A DNA stretch of 64,000 nucleotides, from the NCBI GenBank assembly GCA_937892155.1, contig CALAUG010000048.1:1-64000 (forward strand), in the 5' to 3' direction. The notes under the pieces are model-generated. The model was not told where the DNA came from. It saw only the letters and a list, made by a program, of their open reading frames with translations, and ran no database searches. Below, in pieces: positions 1 through 8,316 of the stretch (position 1 is its first letter; the number at the start of each line of letters is the position of its first letter). The translations under genes and the position numbers were made by a program. The stretch comes from an uncultured Bacteroidales bacterium (GTDB lineage Bacteria; Bacteroidota; Bacteroidia; Bacteroidales; UBA1715).

Positions 1-2
1 TG

Positions 3-467
3 AGCAATATTGGTAATTCGGGAGAAATCACGGGTTACACCACCTCAATTGGTGCGGAATTGCCGTCAAGGGCAAGGCGACTTGTGCATACAAATGATGT
101 TATTGTTTCATCTATTGAAGGCTCATTGCAAAGTGTGGCATTGGTAACAACCGAATACGATAAAGCCATTTGTTCAACGGGCTTTTATGTTGTCAAATCC
201 GAGACAATGAACCCTGAAACCTTGTTGGTGTTGTTCAAATCGGAGCCAATGCAAAATTTATTGAAACAAGGTTGTTCGGGAACAATCCTAACCGCCATAG
301 GTCGCAATGAACTGCAAAATGTTGTAATGCCCAAAATCAAAAACGAGGTTCAGAAAGAGATTGCGGAATATGTTCAAAAGAGCATTGCTCTACGCAATGA
401 GGCAAAGCAACTGCTTGAAAATGCAAAAATGATGGTGGAAAAGGAAGTTGAGAAAGGAGGTGAATAA
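3..467 (+). CDS. Type I restriction specificity subunit (HsdS-like), C-terminal part, 5' truncated by window edge
   Basis: The reading frame is open from the first full codon (position 3), so the true start lies outside the window. The visible ~154 residues look like one target-recognition half of a type I S subunit: a GEITGYTT segment, a stretch around RLVHTNDVIVSSIEGS, a strand-turn region ending in TAIGRNELQNVVMPKI, then a C-terminal helix (QKEIAEYVQKSIALRNEAKQ) of the kind that forms the conserved spacer. HsdS selects the DNA site for the methylase and restriction subunits. The stop overlaps the next ATG (TAATG), with an AAAGGAGG ribosome site just before it, so the two genes are co-transcribed. 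HsdM and HsdR are not visible. Related specificity-type proteins cannot be excluded. Confidence 0.75.
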   Translation, partial: SNIGNSGEITGYTTSIGAELPSRARRLVHTNDVIVSSIEGSLQSVALVTTEYDKAICSTGFYVVKSETMNPETLLVLFKSEPMQNLLKQGCSGTILTAIGRNELQNVVMPKIKNEVQKEIAEYVQKSIALRNEAKQLLENAKMMVEKEVEKGGE

Positions 468-1363
468 TGATTTGTATATTTTGTCACAAAGATTCATCTT
501 CCTCAAAAAGTGTTGAACATATTATTCCCGAGTCGTTAGGGAACACACATCATTATTTGCCCAAAGGATATGTGTGTGACGAGTGTAACCATTATTTTGC
601 GATAAAAATTGAAAATAGTTTGTTGTCTCAACCATATTTTGTTTCATTAAGACATAGAAATGAAATTTTGACGAAGAAAGGAAAGCTTGTTAAGCAACAG
701 ATGATTTTCCCTGGGGCTTTGAAAAATGCTGAGGTTACGATGCAAACAACAGACAAAGGAATTATATGTTCGTTTGATGACGAGGAACTCTATGAGACCA
801 TAAAAGAGAATGATATTCATACGATGATTGGGCCATATATTCCAGAACCCGAATATCCAAATAATATAGTATCTCGTTTTTTAGCAAAATGTGCATACGA
901 GTTTTTTTTATACAACATGGGTGAACAAAATTATGATTTGTGTGTCCAAGAATTGTTGGGGAAAGAAACAGATATTTTAAAGAATTTACGAGAATACGCC
1001 CGATATGGGAAAGGCAATTTTTGGCAATATAATCAACGTAGGATTTGCTCAGAAGGTTGTTGTGTGTATGACGGAAAGGATGAAAAATATTATGAGATTC
1101 TTCATGAAATGATGTTGTTTCCAAAAGAATACACAAAACATCCAAACGGAAATGTTGAAGCTGAGATTTATTTTATAGTTGCAATTTCTGGAATTGAATA
1201 TGCGATATGTATTTCAGATCCAGATATTTCTGCATACAAGAATTTGGTGGAGTTGAATGGAGGACAGTCACCTCTGGAAGATAAAAATGAGAAAAGACTG
1301 CCAATTGGATTATCAGATGTTAATCCTTTTTTAATAAAGCACACAAACAAATATAATTTGTGA
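467..1363 (+). CDS. HNH endonuclease family protein (HNH_5-like)
   Basis: A 298-residue protein with an N-terminal zinc/HNH module: a CxxC pair at residues 3-6, the EHIIPESLGN core near residue 18 with the catalytic-type histidine, and a CDECN knuckle near residue 37. This is the usual layout of HNH_5 nucleases, which nick or cut DNA using a metal-bound histidine. The remaining ~230 residues match nothing I recognise and may sense or bind a partner. The ATG overlaps the stop of the HsdS-like gene and its own TGA overlaps the GTG of the next gene, so it is the second member of a tightly packed operon. In this position a role in phage or foreign DNA defence is likely, but that is inference. Confidence 0.75.
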   Translation: MICIFCHKDSSSSKSVEHIIPESLGNTHHYLPKGYVCDECNHYFAIKIENSLLSQPYFVSLRHRNEILTKKGKLVKQQMIFPGALKNAEVTMQTTDKGIICSFDDEELYETIKENDIHTMIGPYIPEPEYPNNIVSRFLAKCAYEFFLYNMGEQNYDLCVQELLGKETDILKNLREYARYGKGNFWQYNQRRICSEGCCVYDGKDEKYYEILHEMMLFPKEYTKHPNGNVEAEIYFIVAISGIEYAICISDPDISAYKNLVELNGGQSPLEDKNEKRLPIGLSDVNPFLIKHTNKYNL

Positions 1364-2823
1364 ACATTCTTTTAGATACCAATATTATCATTCCATTGGA
1401 GGACACTGGTAGAATACTGGATGCATCCTTTGCTGAGTTGCGGAAATTGGCCGCAGAACAGCAACATTGTCTATATGTTCATCCTTTGCAAGTTAATGAC
1501 ATAAATCGGGACAAAAATAAGGAAAGAAAGGATATTGTGTTGTCTCGGCTCAATCAGTATTCAAAGATTGACAATCCGCCTGTCCTATCCAAAGAAGAAC
1601 GGGAAGAATTGGGGTTAAAGGAATCCAACGATAATGATAAGGTTGACAACAACATCCTGTTTGCATTGTATCGAGGAGCCGTCAATGTCCTTGTCACAAA
1701 TGATGAAGGCATTCATAAGAAAGCATCGCATATCGGTATTCAAGATAAAGTGTATCGGCTGGAGCAAATGTTGCTTTTCTTAAAGCGTTTTTCCAACAAA
1801 CCGATAGTACATACTTACACTGGTGTTCAGGAACGTTATCTGTACGAAATAGATAAAAGCCAAAGTTTTTTTGATTCATTACGTCAATCATACGATGGTT
1901 TTGATAATTGGTATCAGCAAAAGGCTGAGGAACAACGCAAATGCTGGTGTATCGAAGACGACAATAAAAAAGTTGTAGCCATTAGTATTTACAAACTTGA
2001 ACAAGATGCACAACTTACAGATAATGGAGAAACTGTTGGAGGAAAAATACTGAAATTATGCACTTTCAAAGTGGATGCGGCTGCTCGTGGCAAGAAACTC
2101 GGAGAACGTCTTTTGTTCATTGCATTTGATTATTGTGTCAAAAATGACATTGATTGGGTGTATCTTCATACCTACGGAGAAGAACAAAAAACACTAGTGG
2201 GTTTGTGCGAAGAATATGGTTTTTATTTTCTTGGAAAATACAAGAAAGACGATGTGTATATAAAACCGATGAAGTTTAAACAAACCAACCTTGGAAGTTT
2301 GGAGTCTTTGATAAGGTACTATCCTTTCTTTCAAGATAATGATACAGTTCAGAAATTCATCATTCCTATTCAACCCAAATATCACGAAGATTTGTTCCCT
2401 GATTTCAGCAGCATGAAAGGTTCCTTGTTTGAAAGCGACCAAAGCCTTTATTCGAGTCAAGGGAATACTATTAAAAAAGCATATTTGTGCCATTCCAACG
2501 CCAAATCACTAAAAAAAGGAGATATCGTACTATTTTACAGAAGCACAGATAGAAAATCCATTCAGTGTATGGGTATTGTGGAAGATGCTTTTATATCCGA
2601 CAAAGTTGAAGAAGTATTTCCGAAGATAGCCAAGAGAACGGTTTACACCTATTCAGATGTTGAAAAAATCCTCAGCAAAAAAACTCTAATAATTTTGTTC
2701 AGATTCATACCGCTTGACCACGAAATCTCAAAAAAGAAAATTCAGTTTGCTGGAATTAAAGGCAACATACAAAGTATCAGAAAAATAAGCAACGAACAAT
2801 ATATTGCGCTCAATGAAAAGTAA
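1360..2823 (+). CDS. PIN - GNAT - EVE-like three-domain fusion protein
   Basis: A 487-residue protein with three recognisable parts. Residues 1-145 resemble a PIN nuclease: an N-terminal strand ending in DTN (6-8) and a later acidic TNDEG (113-117). Residues ~190-305 resemble a GNAT acetyltransferase, with the acetyl-CoA loop AARGKKLGERLL near 241-252. Residues ~335-487 resemble an EVE/ASCH-superfamily fold, which binds modified bases or RNA (KKGDIVLFYRST near 385-396; QFAGIKGNIQSI near the end). The start is a GTG whose last two bases lie in the TGA of the HNH gene. It overlaps the next gene by 11 bp. Domain calls are from motif reading only; the cellular target is unknown. Confidence 0.7.
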   Translation: MNILLDTNIIIPLEDTGRILDASFAELRKLAAEQQHCLYVHPLQVNDINRDKNKERKDIVLSRLNQYSKIDNPPVLSKEEREELGLKESNDNDKVDNNILFALYRGAVNVLVTNDEGIHKKASHIGIQDKVYRLEQMLLFLKRFSNKPIVHTYTGVQERYLYEIDKSQSFFDSLRQSYDGFDNWYQQKAEEQRKCWCIEDDNKKVVAISIYKLEQDAQLTDNGETVGGKILKLCTFKVDAAARGKKLGERLLFIAFDYCVKNDIDWVYLHTYGEEQKTLVGLCEEYGFYFLGKYKKDDVYIKPMKFKQTNLGSLESLIRYYPFFQDNDTVQKFIIPIQPKYHEDLFPDFSSMKGSLFESDQSLYSSQGNTIKKAYLCHSNAKSLKKGDIVLFYRSTDRKSIQCMGIVEDAFISDKVEEVFPKIAKRTVYTYSDVEKILSKKTLIILFRFIPLDHEISKKKIQFAGIKGNIQSIRKISNEQYIALNEK

Positions 2824-3208
2824 AACCATCATACTATCCATTCATCCTTGCCACATTGAAAAAATATTCTCAGGTGAAAAATTATACGAGTATCGGAAAA
2901 TTATCCCATCTGATATTCAAAACATTGTGGTATATGCAACTACTCCAATAAAAAAAATTGTTGCTATCATAGAAGTGGACAAAGTGCTTACTGACACTCC
3001 TAAATCTATTTGGATGCAAACCCAAAAGCATTCAGGTATCACAAAAGAGTTTTTCATGTTCTATTTTAATGGAAAAGAAAAAGCAAATGCAATTAAAATC
3101 AAAGCTGTTCATAAATTGGATGTGCCTAAATCGCTATCGTGTATGGGAATACAACACGCACCTCAATCATTTATCTATGTTGATGATGCCTTTGCAAATC
3201 TTGAGTGA
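2813..3208 (+). CDS. ASCH-domain protein
   Basis: A 131-residue protein. The ATG at 2813 is preferred to the TTG at 2804 and lies inside the end of the preceding fusion gene. The opening LSIHPCHIEKIFSGEKLYEYRK is the classic start of small ASCH proteins, which bind RNA or modified nucleotides in a cleft; a GIQHAPQSFIYVD segment closes the fold. Lying directly after a protein that itself ends in an EVE/ASCH-like domain, it may recognise the same or a related ligand. Operon position links it to the HsdS/HNH cluster. No catalytic residues can be assigned. Confidence 0.75.
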   Translation: MKSKTIILSIHPCHIEKIFSGEKLYEYRKIIPSDIQNIVVYATTPIKKIVAIIEVDKVLTDTPKSIWMQTQKHSGITKEFFMFYFNGKEKANAIKIKAVHKLDVPKSLSCMGIQHAPQSFIYVDDAFANLE

Positions 3209-3216
3209 TGTCTTGA

Positions 3217-3648
3217 AAATTAATCCAACCCTTCATTGTCGCTTTTTTCATAGGCCTGTATTATAACCAAAAACGTCCACTCATTGAAGACACACAAAAA
3301 CGCAAGACTTTTGGTCAACCTATTCAATATTGGGGCAATTTGGATTCCGTAAAAGGCAGAAAAGCATACCCGAAACTTCGTGATTTCATTTTCACCGCTT
3401 TAGTTGCAAGAACAGATATTGATTTCATTGCTTTGGAGAAAGGCGAAATGACATCCCGTAAAGCCGTTGACATGCTTATCCAAACTATGGAAGAATACGC
3501 CAACTGGGGTTTCCATTTCATGGAAGACAAACTTATTGACGACCCAAATTATTTCTTCCGCGAGACTGCATTTTTGGAAGTGTTCCTGGCTTTTGATACC
3601 TCTACTCCCGAAAATATAGACGATGAAGAACCCGAAGCATTGGATTAA
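3217..3648 (+). pseudogene. C-terminal remnant of an unidentified gene
   Basis: An open frame runs from just after a TGA (3214-3216) to a stop at 3646-3648, but the first canonical start is a weak TTG at 3340. The translated sequence reads like ordinary protein well before that TTG (IVAFFIGLYYNQKRPLIED, then GQPIQYWGNL), so the piece is best seen as the 3' end of a longer gene that lost its front. I do not recognise the family; the end is acidic (ENIDDEEPEALD). It begins only a few bases after the ASCH stop, which suggests a deletion joined it to that operon. Confidence 0.55.
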
Positions 3649-3730
3649 ACACCACATAGTGTAAACTTCCACAAAAAAGAAAGTTACAGATTTAATAGTT
3701 AATCCATAAATTTTGTGTAGTTTTACGTTC

Positions 3731-3756
3731 AAAAGGTGGTATGCTTACCACCTTTT
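3731..3756. promoter_or_regulatory. Perfect 11-bp inverted repeat upstream of the fic gene
   Basis: AAAAGGTGGTA at 3731-3741 is followed by a 4-nt loop (TGCT) and its exact complement at 3746-3756. It lies 40 bp before the Fic start codon and 82 bp after the stop of the upstream remnant. It could be an operator for a regulator of fic or a hairpin ending upstream transcription. The right arm ends in only four T before AGAT, so it is a poor intrinsic terminator and the operator reading is somewhat favoured. Confidence 0.6.
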
Positions 3757-3796
3757 AGATATAAATTAATAAGAAACGTAAAATGTTTTAACATTT

Positions 3797-4864
3797 ATGG
3801 CTACTTTGAAAAAAGCTTTGGAAGCATGGCATAGCATTCAGCCATTATCTTCGCGTGATAGCGACAGGCTTAGCCGCCGCTTTACTATTGATTATAATTA
3901 CAATAGCAATCATATTGAGGGAAACACTCTTACTTATGGGCAAACAGAGATACTCTTACTGTTTGGTAAAATCATTGGTGAGGCATACGTACGCGATGTT
4001 CAGGAAATGTCAGCAAGCAATGTGGGGCTTAAAATGATGTCTGAGGAAGCCGCTGTAAAGGATATGCCTTTAACGCAAAGTTTCATACGTACATTACATA
4101 AAATTTTACTTCGAGAGGACTATATTGTCTATCGTGATTTGCCGGGTGGAGTTCAAACAAGCTACGTTATTCATGCAGGACAATATAAGACTCGTCCGAA
4201 TTCCGTCATTACACGTTATGGAGACCGTTTTGAGTATGCTTCGCCAGAAGAAACTCCAGCACTGATGACAGACCTTGTGAATTGGTATAATGAGGAAGAA
4301 AAACGAGGTACGCTTTCGCCTGTGGAGTTGGCTGCTTTGTTCCACTATCGTTACATTAGGATACATCCGTTTGAAGATGGCAACGGGCGAATAGCAAGAT
4401 TGATGGTGAACTTTATTTTGTCACGTCATGGATACCCAATGATTGTGGTTCGTAGCCGAAAAAAAACAGAATATCTTGAAGCACTACATGCAACTGATCA
4501 GAATGTAGGATTTGCACCCTGTGATGGGGCACATGCCAGTATCACTGAAATTGGACCTTTTCTTACATACTTTAATAGATTGGTCGCAACGGAAGTGTAT
4601 AATGACTATCTTTTTGTGACGGAACGAAATGAGGATTTATGGTGGTATGATGGTGAGTTGATAAAATTTCGAACGCCTAACTATGCGAAGATACTGCGAA
4701 TGATGCAGACAATGCCAGCTGTTACGTTGAGTGATATACAAGAAAAAACAGGTATCAATGCTTCTGCTGCTCAGAAACTTTTGAACCAACTCATTGAAAA
4801 GAATTACGTAGAAAGAAATCTAAAGGATGGTGGTTGGCGTGTATTCATCACCCCTTCAATATAA
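3797..4864 (+). CDS. Fic-family protein (AMPylator-type) with built-in inhibitory helix and winged helix
   Basis: A 355-residue protein with a full Fic core, HPFEDGNGR at 190-198, in which His190 is the catalytic base. Family members move AMP from ATP to hydroxyl groups of target proteins. An N-terminal (S/T)xxxE(G/N) motif (S37...E41-G42) matches the class II autoinhibitory helix whose glutamate blocks ATP binding. The C-terminus (~300-350; LSDIQEKTGINASAAQKLLNQL) is a winged-helix-like domain. It appears as a stand-alone gene behind an 11-bp inverted repeat and ends 7 bp before the convergent dtd gene. In this island it may act in stress or phage response; the target is unknown. Confidence 0.93.
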   Translation: MATLKKALEAWHSIQPLSSRDSDRLSRRFTIDYNYNSNHIEGNTLTYGQTEILLLFGKIIGEAYVRDVQEMSASNVGLKMMSEEAAVKDMPLTQSFIRTLHKILLREDYIVYRDLPGGVQTSYVIHAGQYKTRPNSVITRYGDRFEYASPEETPALMTDLVNWYNEEEKRGTLSPVELAALFHYRYIRIHPFEDGNGRIARLMVNFILSRHGYPMIVVRSRKKTEYLEALHATDQNVGFAPCDGAHASITEIGPFLTYFNRLVATEVYNDYLFVTERNEDLWWYDGELIKFRTPNYAKILRMMQTMPAVTLSDIQEKTGINASAAQKLLNQLIEKNYVERNLKDGGWRVFITPSI

Positions 4865-4871
4865 GTAAACT

Positions 4872-5324
4872 CTATTCTTTGTTCTTTGTATCAATTACGA
4901 TGGTGACTGGACCGTCGTTAAGGAGGTCTATCTTCATATCGGCACCGAATTCGCCGGTGACAACTTTCCCCTGAATTTCGGATTGCAGCTGTTTAATGAA
5001 AGATTCGTACATTGGAATAGCTTTGTCGGGACGGGCAGCACGGATAAACGAAGGACGGTTGCCTTTCTTGGTGCTTGCAAACAGCGTGAACTGGCTTGCC
5101 AGAAGTATGTCGCCCTGCACATCGTCGAGCGAAAGGTTCATCATCTCGTTCTCGTCTTCGAAAACGCGCATACGGGCAATTTTACCCGAAAGCCAGACAA
5201 TATCTTCGTCGGTGTCGGCATCTTCAATGCCAAGAAGCACTAAAAAACCTTTCTGTATCTCCGATTTGAGTTTCCCGTCGATGGTACACGAAGCGTGTGA
5301 AACTCGTTGAACAACAGCTCTCAT
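4872..5324 (-). CDS. dtd: D-aminoacyl-tRNA deacylase
   Basis: A 150-residue protein of the standard family length. It starts MRAVVQRVSHASC, carries the active-site SQFTL motif at residues 77-81 and the cross-subunit NDGPVT motif (Gly-Pro 138-139). The enzyme hydrolyses D-amino acids (and glycine from tRNA-Ala) off mischarged tRNAs in the cytosol. Its ATG overlaps the stop of fabD (TAATG), so it is the last gene of a ligase-fabD-dtd run on the minus strand. Confidence 0.96.
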   Translation of the reverse strand: MRAVVQRVSHASCTIDGKLKSEIQKGFLVLLGIEDADTDEDIVWLSGKIARMRVFEDENEMMNLSLDDVQGDILLASQFTLFASTKKGNRPSFIRAARPDKAIPMYESFIKQLQSEIQGKVVTGEFGADMKIDLLNDGPVTIVIDTKNKE

Positions 5325-6205
5325 TATAGTGTGGCGCTTACAGCTTCAACATCGGCAACGGTTTTTTTAATCAAACCTTGCAATACCGTCCCTGGACCAA
5401 CTTCAACAAATTGGTTGAAACCATCGGCAACCATATTCTTCACAATCTGCGACCAGCGAACAGGCGAAGTCAACTGCGAAATAAGATTAGCCTTTATTTG
5501 TTCTGGGTTTGTATATGGTTTTGCGTCAACATCTTGGTAGATTGGACATTGAGGAACATTGAACGAAGTAGCCGCAATGGCAGCTTCCAATTCCTTGCGT
5601 GCAGGTTCCATAAGTGGCGAGTGGAACGCACCGCCAACCTGCAGTTTCAACGCACGTTTTGCTCCTTTTTCAAGAAGAATTGCACACGCTTCGTCAATTG
5701 CCTCGTTTGTGCCCGAAATTACTAACTGACCGGTGCAGTTGTAGTTTGCAGGAACAACTATTCCTTTTATTGAAGCACACACTTCCTCGATTACTGCATC
5801 GTCGAGTTTAAGGATTGCAGCCATAGTCGAAGGATTTTGCTCGCAGGCTTTCTGCATAGCCATGGCACGTTTGGAAACCAACACAAGTCCGTCTTCGAAC
5901 GACAACGCACCCGAAGCAACCAATGCAGAGAATTCGCCAAGCGAATGACCGGCAACACCTTCAGGTTGGAATGAGTCGCCAAGTGCCTTTGCCAATATCA
6001 CGGAGTGAAGAAATACCGCAGGTTGAGTGACTTTCGTCTGCTTTAAATCGTCGGCAGTTCCTTCGAACATAATGTCGGTTATACGGAACCCTAAAATGTC
6101 GTTTGCTTGTTCAAACAATTGTTTTGCAACAGGAACTGTTTCGTACAAATCCTTTCCCATTCCTGTAAATTGTGCTCCCTGACCTGGAAAAACGTATGCT
6201 TTCAT
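5324..6205 (-). CDS. fabD: Malonyl-CoA:ACP transacylase
   Basis: A 293-residue protein. The N-terminal FPGQGAQ loop, the nucleophile motif GHSLGE (Ser88) and the catalytic His195 in AFHSPLM identify FabD, which transfers malonyl from CoA to acyl carrier protein to start fatty-acid elongation. The C-terminal VEVGPGTVLQGLIKK matches the family. Its length and single domain mark it as the housekeeping enzyme and not a polyketide-synthase AT. It overlaps dtd and begins 34 bp after the ligase gene. Confidence 0.96.
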   Translation of the reverse strand: MKAYVFPGQGAQFTGMGKDLYETVPVAKQLFEQANDILGFRITDIMFEGTADDLKQTKVTQPAVFLHSVILAKALGDSFQPEGVAGHSLGEFSALVASGALSFEDGLVLVSKRAMAMQKACEQNPSTMAAILKLDDAVIEEVCASIKGIVVPANYNCTGQLVISGTNEAIDEACAILLEKGAKRALKLQVGGAFHSPLMEPARKELEAAIAATSFNVPQCPIYQDVDAKPYTNPEQIKANLISQLTSPVRWSQIVKNMVADGFNQFVEVGPGTVLQGLIKKTVADVEAVSATL

Positions 6206-6239
6206 ATCTATTTATTATTGTTACGCAAAAATAACGAAA

Positions 6240-8096
6240 TTACGCATTGTGCATTAATTCTTGAATAAAATCCTCGTAACTGACGATTTTTGTGCCGTTT
6301 TTGATTGCTTTCTGCAATTTTGAGCTTCCCGAATTCGGGTCTGCACAAGCCAGCACGTTGGTATCTTTCGACACTGCACTTTGCACTTCCCATCCCGCTG
6401 CTTCTGCCATTGCGGTCAACTCGCCCCGTGACATAGGAGCAGCACCGGTAAAACAAACTTTTCCCTTGCGGTTTGACGTATCGGGAATAATTTTAGTGGT
6501 AACGTCTTCAAACACGAAATAGCGACGGAGTTCTTCAATCTCGTCACGGCAATTTTTCATAAACGACACGAATGCGTTGGCTGTTGTGTCAGCAAAGCCA
6601 TCTATTGCGAGCAAATCTTCCACAGTAAGTGCCACCAGCTCGTCAAGCGACTTGTTGCCAATCTGATTTATTTTTTTCTCATCGAACTGTTTCAAATCAA
6701 ATGTGGCAAGGAACTGCGATGCAGAAATTGGACGCGCCATAACATCCTTCATCTGTGTATGAATCTTTTCGCCATTGATTCCACCAGCGAACTCATTCAG
6801 TTTTTCTATCTGATTGTCGGCACACATCGCAAGGAAATCGGCAATAGAAACTGCATCATCCTCGAGATTCTGCACAAAAGAATCGCCTGCGCCCTTAATA
6901 CCAAACACTTTAAACATTCTCTTGAAACGGTGTCCGACCTTACGTGGACAATCCTCGTTTAGGCACACCGGCATACCCGACGAATTAACCTCAACCCGTC
7001 CGCCACAAACTGGACAAACATCAGGAATAGAAAATGCAAACATTTTCGGGCTGACAACATCGACAATCTGCGGAATAATCATTCCTGCCTTGGTAATATG
7101 GACATCGGCACCTTCGTAGATTCCCAACTCATTCATCACGTTGACGTTCGCCAAAGTTGCGTGTTCAACTGTTGTACCATACAATTCAACGGGTTCAACA
7201 TCGACGACAGGACTAAAAATAGAACCAGCCAACTGCCAACGGATTTTCACAACCTTAGTCAACGCCACTTCGTGTTCCGGTTTTACCGCCACGTTGTTCA
7301 ACGGCGTATGTCGCGCCAAATCGGATTTACTGACGATATTCTGTTTCAACACAATACCATCGCGTGGATATTCATTGTCCTCCGTTATTTTATTTCGCCA
7401 CTCCAAAACAGTGTCGTAATCGGGATTTGGTAAATACTTCGGAACCGTAAAGCCCTGACTTTTCAAAAAATCCAATTTGTATATTTCCTGTGCATCCAAT
7501 TTGTTTTCATTGTCGAACAAATCGTACGCAATGAAATTCAACTTGTCGCATCCCTTCCCATCAAGACGTTTTACGATGCCGGCGCAAGCGTTTCGCGGAT
7601 TTTTCATATCGGAAAAATACTTCTCGAACGAAGATTTAAACATCACCATTTCGCCACGTACGTAACCAGAAAATGTTCCAACTGAATGAACGACATCAGG
7701 TATTTTGGAGACATTTGCCGTTATGTCGTCACCATATTCGGAATCACCACGCGAAAGAGCGCGTATTAATTGTCCGTTGCGATATTCTAGGCAGGCACCT
7801 GCTCCATCTATTTTTTCCTCAAGCACCAGATTTGTATGCTCGTGACTACCCCACCATTTATCGAAATCGGCAACAGTCATACACTTTGTAAGCGTACCCA
7901 TTGTGATTGGAAGTTTGTATTTTTTTGTCACTCCTTTCAAATCACTTCCAATCACTCCGTTTTTCAGCAAAATTGAATCAGGCTGCGTTGCCTTCAATTG
8001 CTCTATTAACGAATCATATTCATAATCAGAAACCAATTCCTGACCATTGTAATATGCGTCGGCCAATTTCTGAATTTTTAGTTCTAAATCTGTCAT
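6240..8096 (-). CDS. NAD+-dependent DNA ligase, divergent and shorter than usual
   Basis: A 618-residue protein against the usual ~670. Domain order is that of LigA: an N-terminal NMN-binding helix pair (YYNGQELVSDYEYDSL, residues 15-30), adenylation domain with nucleophile Lys95 in EEKIDG and a following SRGDSEYGDD segment, an OB fold, a four-cysteine zinc finger (CPVCGG...CLNEDC), a helix-hairpin-helix region, and a C-terminal BRCT domain (~540-618, FTGAAPMSRGELTAMAE). The enzyme seals nicks by way of a lysine-AMP intermediate. The usual HxxPMxSL segment is replaced by KLPITMGTL, so this may be an accessory ligase and not the replicative LigA. Confidence 0.88.
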   Translation of the reverse strand: MTDLELKIQKLADAYYNGQELVSDYEYDSLIEQLKATQPDSILLKNGVIGSDLKGVTKKYKLPITMGTLTKCMTVADFDKWWGSHEHTNLVLEEKIDGAGACLEYRNGQLIRALSRGDSEYGDDITANVSKIPDVVHSVGTFSGYVRGEMVMFKSSFEKYFSDMKNPRNACAGIVKRLDGKGCDKLNFIAYDLFDNENKLDAQEIYKLDFLKSQGFTVPKYLPNPDYDTVLEWRNKITEDNEYPRDGIVLKQNIVSKSDLARHTPLNNVAVKPEHEVALTKVVKIRWQLAGSIFSPVVDVEPVELYGTTVEHATLANVNVMNELGIYEGADVHITKAGMIIPQIVDVVSPKMFAFSIPDVCPVCGGRVEVNSSGMPVCLNEDCPRKVGHRFKRMFKVFGIKGAGDSFVQNLEDDAVSIADFLAMCADNQIEKLNEFAGGINGEKIHTQMKDVMARPISASQFLATFDLKQFDEKKINQIGNKSLDELVALTVEDLLAIDGFADTTANAFVSFMKNCRDEIEELRRYFVFEDVTTKIIPDTSNRKGKVCFTGAAPMSRGELTAMAEAAGWEVQSAVSKDTNVLACADPNSGSSKLQKAIKNGTKIVSYEDFIQELMHNA

Positions 8097-8316
8097 ATCG
8101 TTTGTCAGTTATCAAGCGTCAGTCATCAGATGTCAGGTGGTTCCCGACTCTTGACTTCCGACTCACTCTTTGTTGTCATAAAAATACGAAAAAGAACAAC
8201 ATTCGGGGAAAGTTTGAGGAGTCAACTTTTATTCATTTTTTCAACTATCAAATCTATATTTTCCATTAACAACATTTCTAAAAAATGCGTTTCTTTGCGT
8301 AACAAATATTATTTGT

